DNA of 64,000 nucleotides, taken from NCBI GenBank assembly GCA_030762935.1, contig CM060882.1:22697001-22761000 (forward strand). Reading direction: 5' to 3'. The stretch is from Hymenopus coronatus (Eukaryota; Arthropoda; Insecta; Mantodea; Hymenopodidae). The notes below the pieces were generated by a model. The model ran no database searches, was not told the origin of the DNA, and saw nothing but the letters and a program-made list of their open reading frames with translations. The position numbers and the translations under genes are program-made. Shown here in pieces: positions 46,284 to 57,901 of this stretch; the stretch's first letter is position 1; every line of letters begins with the position of its first letter.

Positions 46284-47162
46284 TTACTTTCGCTATACGC
46301 ACTATGTACATAGTGTATAGAGAAGGTATTGCACTCCACCAAAAAATTCGATACCGAGATTTCAGCGGAAATATGTTTTAGGGTCCCCTGTATCCAAAAA
46401 AAGTATTTTCAGAAAAAGGTCCGTGTGTGTGTGTGTCCGTGTATCCGTGTGTCAGTGTGTCCGTGTGCCTGTGAACACGATAACTCAAAAACGAAAAGTA
46501 GGTAAAATACCAAACTTGGTATTTATTTTTAGTATCTTCCAGGGATGCGACACGAAGATTTTGAGAAAAATCCCCCCACCCACAACTACTCTTTACATGG
46601 AACTTTTTGCGAACATTTTGATTTTCTCAAAAATGGCTCTAAGGGTTTTGATTAAAATTTCGTATATTAAAGATATTTACCTGTCAAATAAAATGTATAT
46701 CTTGAATTTTCTGGGAATAGCCTCTGAAGAGTAGTTTATTCTGGATGAATTTTACTGAATTTTGAAAAACTGTTAAACCGTAAGTGATGGACAAAAACTT
46801 ACAATGTAGAGCATGTTAAAACACACAATTTATGTTATATACATTTTTTCGTGAAGTTCGTCGTTTTTGAGACATTCCATATTTTTGGTTTCTGCAATGA
46901 AAAACTTATACTTTTCTCATACAGGAATTTGTCAACTGCTGTCCATACAAGCAAAGGAACTTCAGTGACATAGCAAACAGCTTTTGATTTTTACTTTAAC
47001 CTATGGTACTCCCTTATGTCGCTTCTACTTACAAAGAAGCAAGTAATATGGCTATTTCGTTAATTTTTTAGTGATTAGCATGAAGCAAATAGAAGTATAA
47101 GATTTTTAAGAATAATTTGATGCAGAAATGCAGAGAAAGTCATGTGAATGGTACACATCAGA
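46284..47162 (-). mobile_element. HLE-A, complete copy (879 bp)
   Basis: Right hairpin ACTATGTACATAGTGTATAG, GT tract 46421-46470, left end CAGAGAAAGTCATGTGAATG then CAGA. Third member of a same-orientation chain. Confidence 0.9.
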
Positions 47163-47165
47163 TTT

Positions 47166-47216
47166 TTACTTTATCAACACGTACTATGTACAAGGTGTAT
47201 AGAGAATACATTTGTG
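47166..47216 (-). mobile_element. solo HLE right-end hairpin
   Basis: Only TTACTTTATCAACACG and the palindrome (ACTATGTACAAGGTGTATAG) are present. Confidence 0.65.
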
Positions 47217-47218
47217 TA

Positions 47219-47300
47219 GAACAGATTCCTAGTGCAAGTTTGTGTAGACCTCAAACATAATAACGTTTAGTGTAATAAAATTGTGCTACAATACACTATA
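47219..47300 (+). repeat. two-copy dispersed repeat R4, copy 1
   Basis: CAAGTTTGTGTAG-CCTCAAAC and ATAAT-AGTGTAAT-TTGTGCTA recur at 48600-48680. Confidence 0.6.
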
Positions 47301-47352
47301 TAGACGCGATCGTTAGTGCGATACGTAATTGACTGACCATCCATTGAAAGCA

Positions 47353-47560
47353 CAACGTCGTGAGTCCCAGCGACTGCAGTCAAATGTGCCTGTGATAAAG
47401 GATGGGGAGAGCCCAAGTAAAATAACCGGTGTGATGGCACTCTTGGATACTGACGGGGTTTCATTTAACTGCAGTATCAAGGGGAGAAAAAAACTACAGT
47501 TCTATTGCAAAAATATTAATAATTTTCCAAAATAAAACACCTATAACTATCCTAGCCTTA
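47353..47560 (+). repeat. two-copy dispersed repeat R1, copy 2
   Basis: Homologous to 13600-13815 (GGGGAGAGCCCAAGTAAAAT, AACCGG, CTTGGATACTGACGGGGTT). Confidence 0.55.
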
Positions 47561-47608
47561 TTACTGAAAGTTAGTGTAATGTGAAATTATAAAACAACCC
47601 ACTAAAAA

Positions 47609-48498
47609 TCTGATGTGTTACACTCACATGACTTTCTCTAGCTACTCTACAAACAAACGTCTTACAAAAGATAATGTTTCTTTCAACACCACGCTAATAG
47701 AGATAAATAGCAGAATTTTGTTATTTAGTTCCTTATAAGTAGACAGAACCTAAGGGAATGCATTAGACTAAAGTGATAGTCAAATGTTTTAAAAGCTGTC
47801 GTCATGCGATTGTCATTTCAAATCGCCTCTTTGCTCGGCCAGGTGTAGAACAAAAGAAAAACGAACACTGCCGTCTGTGAAAAGAATAAGTACTTTACAA
47901 CTGAAACTAATAACAAGGAATACCTCTAAAATGGTAAGTTCCACGAAAATAATGTATATAACATGACTTGTGTATTTTAACGAGATCTATATTTTTTGTA
48001 TAGTAAGTTTTTTTCTATCTCTTACGGTTTACTAGTTATCCTAAATTAAGCAAAATTCGTCCAGAATATACGGATCTTTAGAAGCGATTCCCAGAAAATT
48101 CAAGATATACATTTTATTTGTGATAGAAATGGCTTTAATATGTGACATTTTAATCAAAATCGTTAGAGCCGTTTGTAACAAAAACAAAACTTTCGAAAAT
48201 GTTTCCATGTAAGCGGTAGTTAGCGGTGGGGAGATTTTCTTGAAATACTTCGTGTCGCATCCTTGTAAGATACAAAACTTAAATACCAAGTTTGGTATTT
48301 AACCGTCTGTTCGTTTTCGAGCTATGCTGTCCACAGACAGACACACACACACCACGGACCTGTTTCTGAAAATGCCTTTTTTGGACTCAGGGGGTCCTAA
48401 AACATGTATTTCCGGTGAAATCTCGCTATCGAACTTTTGGGTGGAATACAATACTTCTCTATCTATGTACATTGTACATACGGGGCTAGAGAAAGTAA
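47609..48498 (+). mobile_element. HLE-B, complete copy (890 bp)
   Basis: Left end TCTGATGTGTTACACTCAC then ACTTTCTCTAGC; CA tract 48339-48352; right hairpin CTATGTACATTGTACATACG then GGGCTAGAGAAAGTAA. The flanks CACTAAAAA and AAATATG suggest insertion after an A-run. Confidence 0.92.
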
Positions 48499-48599
48499 AA
48501 ATATGAAAATCTTTGATTAATCATGTTTGTTGCATATGTGCAGCACTGTCTGACGTCACAGCTAGTCGTTGCCATGGATATGCCCAGTTCTGTTTCTAT

Positions 48600-48680
48600 A
48601 CAACTGACTCCTAAAGCAAGTTTGTGTAGGCCTCAAACATAATTTTTAGTGTAATTGTGCTATAATATACCAGATTCAAT
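48600..48680 (+). repeat. two-copy dispersed repeat R4, copy 2
   Basis: Homologous to 47219-47300. Confidence 0.6.
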
Positions 48681-48809
48681 TACCTTGGATTGAGCCCCAT
48701 ATTCAGAGCAGCTGGCGTAGAACCAAGGGCGTTTTTTCTCACTATGGTTGTGTTTCGTCCCTGAAAGCTAGCACATGATTAAGGGCTAGACAGCTATTCG
48801 TTGTGAATA

Positions 48810-49004
48810 AGAAGTTACCTATAACTCCATGGCACGACAGCTCACGGGGAACCTTGGCCTACCGCCCGGCCGCTGCGTCCCCCATCTCAGTCCACTACAG
48901 ACGTCATGGATGGAGTGCAGTATTGGAGGGTGAGACGTGGTCAGCGCCTCGAGCCCCTCCCGGCCGGTTAATGCGGTCCTCACGACCTGGAGAAGTTACC
49001 TATA
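48810..49004 (-). mobile_element. SINE-a, 5'-truncated, with 14-bp target duplication
   Basis: Perfect direct repeats AGAAGTTACCTATA at 48810-48823 and 48991-49004 enclose 167 bp. The tRNA head is absent and the sequence ends CGACCTGG. The element's 3' end (minus strand ...GGAGTT) is intact. Loss of the 5' end with a duplication is typical of target-primed reverse transcription. Confidence 0.9.
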
Positions 49005-50179
49005 CATATAGAAATATCATACTGAAAAACTAAGAACACATCAGCATGTGGCGGTGCTTTTGTTTTGCACGATGTTGTCTTGCAGGTGAGCTGACGGAAA
49101 CTTTCAAAATGCTTTCTAATGTGTAGTTGTCATAATAAAGGCGGGATTAAGGGAAAAAATCCCTCGTTTTTTCAGAGGAATCCAAGAAAATAAAACCTAA
49201 AGAAAGGTTAGCAAGTCTATACATTTAATTTTTATGCTAAACCTTCGCTACACTCGCTCTTTCCCTAATAGGTATTCGCGAGCACGTATTATTTCCGAAT
49301 TTCAGGTTTAAAAATAATGATATGTCTCAGGTAATCTCAAATCGGAAATGCAAAACCAACTAACATAACCTAACTAACCGTATGAGAAATGCATTTGGAC
49401 CTCCTGGGCTTTACTTAGCGAACGCGATTGTTGGGGTTACCCAAGTATAAATACAGCACGAGGTAAAATTGTCGTAAATTTTGTGTTTACAATTACATAT
49501 TCCAGTGATTAGTCACAACTTCAAAATTTTAATTTTTTAAGGTTAGTTTAGTGAGTTGAGTGTAAGTGAAGTATTACCTCACTTGGAACATTTTACACTA
49601 TGTGTCGTGTGGCCTGTTTTTCCCAACATATTTAATTATCTCTATAATTCCAGACAAACGAGAAGTTACAAGACCGAGAGCTAACTTGCTGCTAAACATC
49701 AGTTTCTTCTTCTTCTTCTTCTTATTATTATTATTATTATTATTATTAAGCGTACTCTCAAACATTTTGCTTTATAAATATCCAACAAGGCATTTTTAAT
49801 CTGCATATAAGTTTTCTGTGAACTTGTATTCCTGATCATTGCATGGTATGTTTCAAATGAAGTTTTGCATTTAGTGTTGGATGTTTCATTGCCTTGTGCC
49901 TTGATTGTGCAGTGATATAAATGATGAAATAAGTCTACCTTCCGATCTTATACTTAACTTTAAATCAATGTATTACAAAACGAGGAAGGAGAGAGAAAAA
50001 AAGAAAGTGAGGCTACGAGGAAGGATATAAGGCTATATGTTTAAATTGCAGTTTTTAAAGAATTTTATTCTTGGCTAGTAAACTGGTTTTTGGCAAGGCT
50101 GTGATATAACATTGATGCTGGCGGGAAAAGGGACGGAAAGTCTATGAAGGGTGTGGAACAGCAAGATTCTGATTGATAA
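49005..50179. other. unassigned region with TTC/TTA microsatellite
   Basis: No gene recognised. TTC repeats (49703-49723) pass into TTA repeats (49724-49748). AACATAACCTAACTAACC lies at 49361. CAAGTATAAATACAGC at 49443 resembles a TATA box, but no convincing ORF follows. Confidence 0.35.
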
Positions 50180-50556
50180 AGATGTCTTCAGATCCTGAAG
50201 ACATCTTTATTGTGGATTAATTCTGTGGAATTTTAACATTTCTTCGTGTAGTTGACGGTTTTTGAGATATTCCATACTATTGGTTACAGGTTTAAAATAC
50301 TTAAACTTTTCTGATATGGGAACTTGTCAACTCTTCGCCACGCAAAGAAACTGTTTTCATTACCATAGCAACCACATTTTAAAACATTTCACTTTCGGTT
50401 TAGCCTAGTGCAAGTAATCTCTTGTTACCCTTCTCGAACTAAGTAATAAGACCGTTTCTGCTAATGTTTTAGTATGAAGTAGACAGAAGAATAAGCTTAT
50501 TAACAATTGTTACAGAGATGTAGAGAAAGCTATGTCAATGGAATGGGTCAGATTTT
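50180..50556 (-). mobile_element. HLE left part, divergent
   Basis: From the GAAGACATCTTTATTGTGG block to GTAGAGAAAGCTATG and GTCAGATTTTTA. The right half is absent. Confidence 0.78.
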
Positions 50557-51180
50557 TATATTCTAAATCTTTGATTTAAGTTTTAGTTTCCAGTTTAGTT
50601 AACTTTCTGAAAAAGTAATAGATAAATAAATTGTAAAGTTTGTTTTGGAAATAAACAAACCTAAGTTTGAGTGTAATATAATGGTTTTATTTATTTATTA
50701 CGCGCAATTAATATGCGTGTAAGTTACATTTTAATTGCAAACTGTACAAAGACCTTGAAAATCTACGGAAATCTTTTGTTTTTCTGACGTCACAGACTGG
50801 AACTGCTGAGCAAAACCACAATAAGGAAAGGAAAGCAAAAGAAAATCGTAATAAAAGGGAGTAGTAAAGCAAAGACGGATTGTTTTATCAAGGGAAAGGA
50901 TCGCTCTTGAAAACTCCTCAAGGCTTGCATACCATTATGTCGTTTTTCTTTTTCCTACAGCAGCACAAATTATCGGCACGTCTGTTTAGAAGCGATTTAC
51001 TTAATTCATGGCCTTGCAAATAAATACAACACACACAGTAAGTCGCGCTGGTAAAATTCTAGGTATAATCCAGGTAGCCGTTATTCTACCGTCGCGGGTT
51101 ATACATCTTAACGGTGCAACGCTTTCGGCTACTCAGAGGAACTTCTGTTATCCAACAGTCCAATAGTTGAACAAAAACAA
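50557..51180. other. unassigned spacer
   Basis: No gene or repeat recognised. Confidence 0.35.
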
Positions 51181-52015
51181 TCTGATGTGTTTCATCTACA
51201 TCTCCGCAATTAATTATTGTTATCTACTTCATGCAAATCAAAATAAACATAGCAGAAACGGTCTTATCACTTAGTTTCTTATAAGTAGGAACGATATAAG
51301 GGAATACACTAGGCTAAACCAACAGTCAAATGTCGTTGCTATGGTAATGAAAACAGTTTCTTTGCGTGGACAAAGTATGAGAAAAGTTTAAGTATTTTAA
51401 AATTGAAATCAACAACAAGGAATATCTCGAAAACGATCAACCTAAGGAAAAAAATGTATATGACATAAATTTGTGTTCTAAGATCTACATTTTTTATGTA
51501 GTAAGTATTTTTCTATCTCTTACGGTTTAATAGTCGTGCAACATATTTAAAAAAGATCATCCAGAATAGAAAGAACTTTAGAGGCTGTTTCCAGCAAATT
51601 CAAGATATATATTCTATTTGTCATGTAAATGGTATTTTAATAAATGGTATTTTAATCAACATCGTTAGAGCCATTTTTGAGAATAACAAAATTTTCAAAA
51701 ACTTTGCCATTTTTAGGGTGGTTTAAGGTGGGAGGATTTTCTTGAAAATCTTCGTGTCGCATCTTTGAAAGATACTAAACTTAAATATCAAGTTGGGTGT
51801 TTTTAACGGTTTTCCGTTTTTGGGTTATGCTGCCCACAGACACACACATACACATACACTCATACACTGATACACTTTTCTAATTTTTTTTTTTTTTTTT
51901 GATTCAGGGTGTCCCAAAGCACATATTTCCGGTGAAATCTCGGTATCGAATTTTTGGGTGTAATACGATACCTTCTCTCTACACTATGTACACAGTACGT
52001 GTGTAGAGAAATTAA
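51181..52015 (+). mobile_element. HLE, complete copy (835 bp), divergent
   Basis: Left end TCTGATGTGTTTCATC with ~12 bp deleted in the subterminal repeat. CA tract 51840-51875. Right hairpin ACTATGTACACAGTACG then TGTAGAGAAATTAA. Confidence 0.86.
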
Positions 52016-52602
52016 CAATACAAGTAAAAAGAGCGCAATAAGCACATTAATCGAACTGCAGGATCGGCCGGTCTTAATGTGCATTTATACCAATTTCCTT
52101 ACCACGTGCTACAAATGTATACTTACCGATTATTTATTTACTCAACAGGGTTACAATGTAAAATCCTGTGGACTCAAATCACCCGTGGTACCTCTGACGT
52201 TGCTAGAAGTAGTCAGGCCAAACATCTGAGCCCCTCCTGTAATGGGAGCTATTCGGATTGGGTTGGACTCGGCGTGGAAGATTTGGTACCACTGGGCGGG
52301 ATTCTGTGACACCTTAATATCCTCTGAAACTAACCTGGACAGTTAGTAGACCTAAGGTAGTACCGTGGTTTTCGGTAGTCTTCCCTTCGGGTTGACGCGC
52401 GTATGTGGCGTATCCACTTCCGTCCTTGCTTGCAAGAGGAGGGGGCGGTTTGTAAAATAGATACCGTCTAATGGAATGGACGGGACCCCTGGGTCGCACG
52501 CGTACCTGTATTATCAGGTCTTTGCTCGCCAGGTTTACACAATATCTATTGCGACTGCGCCCTGCATCCGTATTCGCCGCACTTCTGAAATTATTGTTAC
52601 AC
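52016..52602. other. unassigned GC-richer spacer
   Basis: No family recognised. A 150-codon minus-strand frame (52314-52766) overlaps SINE-c and has no credible motif. Confidence 0.3.
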
Positions 52603-52832
52603 TTTTTATAGTATTTGACACCCGGTTTTAATACCATGGCACCGCAGACGATGACACTGGTGATGCATGGAATGATGATGGAGCACCGGTGGAATTCGAT
52701 GGCTGGTGAAACCGGAGAACCTGGAGAAAACCCGTCCCTGCGCCGCTTTGTCCACCACAAATCCACATGCTGTTATCTTGGCCGGTTTGGTGAGAGGCGA
52801 GCAGTCTAACCACTCAGCCACGGCACGGCCTC
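52603..52832 (-). mobile_element. SINE-c, full head
   Basis: The minus-strand head reads CCGTGCCGTGGCTGAGTGG, then TTAGACTGCTCGC, an excellent A-box region of a Ser/Leu-like tRNA. The B box is weaker than in the 6-kb copy. The body contains GCACCGGTGGAATTCGATGG and CGCCGCTTTGTCCACCAC. Confidence 0.8.
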
Positions 52833-52937
52833 CTAACTTCTGCTCGGAATTGTTCATAGTCATCAAGTGAAGTTAATTCATTGAAATTTTCAATTTCAGT
52901 TATAAAACTTGTAATATTCTGTTTTCCCTTCAACTTT

Positions 52938-53081
52938 TTTTTTTACTTTTTCTAGCCCGTATATGCCTTACAATATAGGCAGAGAAGTTAATGTATTTTG
53001 TATTCTATCTAAAAATCGATACCGTGATTTCACAGGAAATACATGTTTTGAGGATCCCTGAATAAAAAAGGTCCGTGTGCA

Positions 53082-53132
<51 letters not shown>

Positions 53133-53640
53133 AGACAGCGTAACTCAAAAACGAAAACTCTGTTAAATATCAAACTTAGTATTTAAGTGCAGTATCTTCC
53201 AAAGAGTGTTTCGTAGTCAGCTTACCCTCCCCATATTTAGGACAAACACCCCGTAGGACTTACAAGAAGTCAAAATCCTGTCGGGGAGGTAACAGCATGA
53301 AACCACAACATGGAGAACCTGGAACGAGTGGTCGACCCGTGGTCGACCCAGGCAGGAGTGTGAGGAAGTGGATGATATGAATGATAGGAAAGGTGATGGT
53401 GGAAGGAGTGGCGGGGTAAAGCGTAGGACCCTCAGAAAACCTGCATAGACGCCGTTTCATCCACCATAAATGCCACATGTGGGCGCTTGGGATCGAACCG
53501 AAGTGACCTAGCATTAACGAGTTTGATTACAGGTATTCACATGGCTAATAAAAGATATATCCTGAATTTCTTGGGAATAGTTCCTGAAGTCCCCTTCATT
53601 CTGAAAGATTTTTGTGTAACCAGTAAACCTAAAACATAGT
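52938..53640 (-). mobile_element. HLE-B-like, interrupted by SINE-c
   Basis: The right hairpin arm TTACTTTTTCTAGCCCG is of B type. GT tract of 46 bp (53085-53130). The element breaks at ~53206 and resumes at 53517 (CGAGTTTGATTACAGG), with ~80 bp lost, and stops at GTAAACCTAA. Confidence 0.78.
53265..53516 (-). mobile_element. SINE-c copy inside an HLE
   Basis: ATAGACGCCGTTTCATCCAC, then GCGCTTGGGATCGAACC (B box on the minus strand), and GGAAAGGTGATGGTGG. The A-box part is lost. No target duplication was found. Confidence 0.65.
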
Positions 53641-53654
53641 TAAAGACACCATAC

Positions 53655-54529
53655 CATGATGTGTACCATTCACATGACATTTTCTGCACCTCTGCATCAA
53701 ATTATTCTTAAAAAGCTTATACTTCTATTTGCTTCATGCTAATCACTAAAAAAATAGCGAAATAGTCCTATTACTTGCTTCCTTGTAAGTAGGAGCGAAA
53801 TAAGGGAGTACCATAGGTTAAAGTGGTAATCAAAAGCTGGTTGCTATGTCACTGAAGGTCCTTTGTTTGTATGCACAGCAGTTGACAAATTCCTGTATGA
53901 GAAAAGTTTAAGATTTTCACAGCAGAAACCAAAAATAAGGAATGTCTCAAAAACGACGAACTTCACGAAAAAATGTATATAACATAAATTGTGTATTTTA
54001 ACATGCTCTACATTTTTGTATAGTAAGTTTTTGTTCATCTCTTACGGTTTAACCGTTTTTCAAAATTCAGTAAAATTCATCCAGAATAAAGTAGTCTTCA
54101 AGGTTATTCCCAGAAAATTCAAGATATACATTTTATTTGTCAAGGAAAATATCTTTAATATACGATATTTTAATCAAAATCGTTAGAGCCATTTTTGAGA
54201 AAATCAAAATGTTGGAAAAAAGTTCCATGTAAACGGTAGTTGGGGGTGGGGGGATTTTTCTCAAAATCTTCGTGTCGCATTCCTGGAAGATACTAAACTA
54301 AATTCCAAGTTTGATATTTTGCCTACTTTTCGTTTTTGAGCTATCGTGTTCATAGATACACGGACACACGGGCACACACACACACACACACCGACCTTTT
54401 TCTGAAAATACTTTTTTTGGATACAGGGGACCCTGAAACATATATTTTCGGTGAAATCTCGGTATCGAATTTTTTGGTGGAGTGCAACACTTCTATACAC
54501 CATGTACATAGTGCATATTGAGAAAGTAA
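53655..54529 (+). mobile_element. HLE-A, complete copy (875 bp)
   Basis: Left end TGATGTGTACC; CA tract 54362-54391; right hairpin CCATGTACATAGTGCATATTG then AGAAAGTAA. Confidence 0.88.
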
Positions 54530-54643
54530 ATATACATCCCGTCAAAACACACCATTTAAGTCCTATACATTTTTATACAGAGATAACCTTCTAAGAGATT
54601 CCTTATTATTAGTTTCAATTGCAAAATACGTGTAACTTTCTAA
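54530..54643 (-). mobile_element. HLE interior scrap
   Basis: AAACACACCATTTAAGTCC to AATACGTGTAACTTTC, then a switch to plus orientation. Confidence 0.6.
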
Positions 54644-55420
54644 AAAAAATTTACTTAATGATAATCAAGAAAAAATTATCAGAAATAGTCTTAATACTTG
54701 CTTCCTTGTAAGTAGAAGCGAAATAAGGGAGTAACATAGGTTAAAGTGATAACAAAAGATGATTGCTATGTGACTGAAGTTCCTTTGTTTGGACGGCAAT
54801 TGTTAAATTCCTGTATGACAAAATTATAATTTTTAAAGCTGACACCAAAAAACAAGGGGTGTCTCAAAAACGATTAACTCCACGAAAGAATGTATATAGC
54901 ATAAATTGTGTGTTTTAATATGCTCTACATTTTTGTGTGGTAAGTTTTTGTTTACCAGTTACAAAAAATTCCGTAAAATACATCCAGAATAAAGTAGTCT
55001 TCAGAGGCTATTCCCAGAAAATTCAAGATATACATTTTATTTGCCAAGTAAGTATCTTAAATATACGAGATTTTAATCAAAATCGTTAGAGCCATTTTTA
55101 AGAAAAACAACATTTTCGATTTTTTTTCCATGTAAAGGGTAGTTTGAGGTGGGGGGATTTTCTTGAAAATCTTCGTGTCGCATCCTTGGAAGATACAAAA
55201 CTTAAATACCAAGTTTGGTTTTTAACGGTCTTTACATTTTTGAGCTATGCTGCCCACAGATACACACGCAGACACACACACACGGACCTTTTTCCAAAAA
55301 TGCTTTTTTTGGATTCAGGGGACCCAAAACATGTATTTCCGGTGGAATCTTGGTATCGAATTTTTGGTGCAGTACAATACTCTCTCTATACACTATGTAC
55401 GTAGTGCGTGTAGAGAAAGT
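54644..55420 (+). mobile_element. HLE-A, left terminus missing
   Basis: From AATTTACTTAATGATAATC; CA tract 55256-55284; right hairpin ACTATGTACGTAGTGCGTG then TAGAGAAAGTAA followed by an A-run. Confidence 0.86.
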
Positions 55421-55429
55421 AAAAAAAAA

Positions 55430-55694
55430 AAAAAGGTAGTCGTCATCCGCTTTTCATTTGCTTTAATCCCGGCAATGGAAAGTGAACCACATTTCAATGG
55501 CAATCGCATATTGACAACTTTTAAATGATTTTACTATTGCTTATCCTAGTGTATTCCCTTATTTTACTCCTACTATCAATGAACTAGTAAGAATACCATG
55601 TTTATCTCGATTAGCATGAAGTAGAAAGAATACCTTATAAGAATACTTTGTTTGCAGAGCAGGTAGAGAAAGTTATGTGAATGGAACACGTTAG
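55430..55694 (-). mobile_element. HLE left end
   Basis: From GGTAGTCGTCATCCGC to GCAGGTAGAGAAAGTTATGT, then GAATGGAACACGTTAGAG. Confidence 0.75.
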
Positions 55695-56019
55695 AGTTTT
55701 AAGTTACAAAGCAAGTTGGCTGTACCAGACTCAAAGGCTGGCTCTCGTAAATTGCAATTAATCAATTTAACCTACAATTCTGCCGCTCTAATTGCGCAAT
55801 CCTTTCTATTTATGAGCAGCAGATTATACATTCACGTTATAATAAGCTAAATAATTGTATAATTACTTGTCTGATTGCATAAATCGTGATGCGTTTGAAT
55901 TGTTCTGTGTGACGTCATATAAACGCGTGTTTGTATATTCCTAGCTTCACTTAGAATTAAAATAACCCTGCAGATATGCCGTTTTCGGTTCCAAAATGAT
56001 GTAGGTTATGCAGAAATTA
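55695..56019. other. unassigned spacer
   Basis: No gene or repeat recognised. Confidence 0.35.
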
Positions 56020-56059
56020 AGCAAATTATTCCATCGATGCCAGATTTCTGAATTTTCCC

Positions 56060-56300
56060 AAGAAAAGCGATATTGCATGTCTGAGACAAAATATATAGTA
56101 TAGGTCGTGAGACGAGGTATGAACAAATCTTACGGATAAGGGAAGTTGCTTTCTTTCCTTCCCTCTCTGCAGCGTCTGAGAGGGGTAATAGAGCTAGCTT
56201 GGCGCGAATAACACAACCACAACAGCGTGCAGCGTTAATCAATTATTGCAGCTCACATGAAAGTAAATGACCGCGTATATCCATAATCAAAACGAAATCA
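56060..56300 (+). repeat. dispersed repeat R2, copy 2
   Basis: CTGAGACAAAATATATAGTA, GGGAAGTTGCTTTC, TTCCCTCTCTGCA and AATAACACAACCACAACAGC are shared with 57450-57660 in the same orientation, and with 36640-36800 inverted. It lies directly left of the mariner. Confidence 0.75.
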
Positions 56301-56334
56301 CTTTATCATAAAGCTAATTTTATACATATCTACT

Positions 56335-57413
56335 AGGGGCGTTCATTAAGTCCGTAGAAAATCCAAGAAATTACACTCATTGCATCGAAAATAGATTGTA
56401 TTTAGTAACCAACGTCTCCTACTAGATGACAGTTAAAGTTTCAATTATATCCATCACGTGGCTTCGTTGTCATACGCTGTTGAATCAACAATCTTGTGCT
56501 TATTTAGAAAGATGGGGAAAACAACGTGTTTCGTGTGGTGATTAAAATCCGAGTTGTATGAAGTTCGTGGCATATCTTTTCCAGAATTTACAACAGCTTA
56601 CAATAATTGGGTAAATGAGTTTAAACGTGGATGTACAGCCACAAGTGTTGGACATTGTTCAGGACGTCCAATGGAAGTGACTTCAAAATGATTTACAAAA
56701 TCCACGACATGTTTTTGAGTGATCAACGAATCAAAGTTCACGAAATAATTGATGCCACAGGCATATCACAAGGTAGTGTTTTTATTTTGCACCAACAATT
56801 GGGATTGACAATAATCTCAGAAGATGGTGCCACGTTTACTCTCAATGGAGGATAAACGCAAACGCGATCGACTCTGAGGCCTGATTTCCGTTGCTATCCT
56901 GTTGAGTTTCTTGGTCGTTACATAACTGTGGACGAAGCATGGATACACTATACTGCAACAGAGACAAAAGCACAGTCGAAACAGTAGGTTTTTAAAAGGC
57001 GAAACAGTTCCGAAATGGTGAAACGGGCCGAAAAAGGTGATAAGCTTGGTTTTTCGGTATGCACGCGGAATCATCCACATCGATTATTTGCAGATGATTG
57101 CACCGGTTGAGCCAAGAAGCCCTTGTCTGGCAAAGAAAAAGATTCTCTTCCATTATAACTGCAGTTTTTATAGCAACAATTGTGGAATAGGGCTTCAATT
57201 ACTACAGCATCCACCGTATTCTCCAGCTTTGACACTCAGATGCTTATTTTGAGCACTTTCCAAAATCCTACTCTTTGGATGCTTAAAACAGTTCGAAAAA
57301 CGGTGGAAAAAATGTATCGAGCTTAAAGGAGATTATATTGAAAAATGAAAAAATAATTACCAAAAATAATTTGACTTTTACATTTTTTTCTAAAGATTTA
57401 TTGAACAGCCCTC
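56335..57413 (+). mobile_element. mariner element, dead, full span
   Basis: Terminal inverted repeats (AGGGGCGTTCATTAAG on the left; AGGGCTGTTCAATAAA on the right, complementary strand) match at about 21 of 28 positions. Translation in shifting frames gives NWVNEFKRG, GRPMEVTSK, VHEIIDATGISQGSVF, VPRLLSMEDKRKRD and TVDEAWIHYTATETKAQSKQ (first catalytic aspartate kept). The second aspartate is replaced (FHYNCS in place of HHDNAP), and the SPDLAPSD block is degraded to SPALTLR. The C-terminal KCIELKGDYIEK-like tail is present. The element is inactive. Confidence 0.88.
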
Positions 57414-57439
57414 GCACACACTTTTCAATTTAAAGACTT

Positions 57440-57665
57440 TACTATTGCAATTCTGAGACAAAATATATAGTACAGGTTGTGAGCAAATCATACACATAGG
57501 GGAAGTTGCTTTCCTTCTTTCCCTCTCTGCAATGGCTGAGAGTGGGAATAGAGATGCCAGCTTTGCCAATAACACAACCACAACAGCATGCAGCGTTAAA
57601 CAATTATTGTACTTCAAATGAAAATAATTGTTGGCGCATTACCATACTTATAACGAAATCCAAAC
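57440..57665 (+). repeat. dispersed repeat R2, copy 3
   Basis: Same orientation as copy 2, immediately right of the mariner. Confidence 0.75.
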
Positions 57666-57732
57666 AAAAATGTTCTAGTAAAGGTCGGCACGCGCGCTGT
57701 ATGTGTGGTCACTTTATCTGCTGTTGGTAACT

Positions 57733-57901
57733 TGTGCGTGCCTGTCAACAGCATAACTCAAAAAGTAGATGGTTTAATACCAAACATGGTTTGTAAGTTC
57801 ATTATATTCCAAGGATACGACACAAGAATTTTAGGAATATTTCCCTGACGGAAATTACTCTTTACATGAAATATTTTCGGAATACTTTGTTTTCACAAAA
57901 A
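57733..57901 (-). mobile_element. HLE, part of a copy split by an HLE
   Basis: Begins beside the microsatellite position (GTCAACAGCATAACTC) and runs to TTTTCACAAAAA. The same copy continues at 58727 with AAATAGTTCTAATAAATTG. The consensus reads TTCTCAAAAATGGCTCTAAC, so the join is in register. Confidence 0.85.

Noticed and set aside
49443..49620. TATA-box promoter and first exon
   Set aside because: CAAGTATAAATACAGC is suggestive, but no initiator, ORF or splice structure supports a gene.
52314..52766. 150-aa minus-strand ORF
   Set aside because: Half of it is SINE-c and no domain is recognisable.
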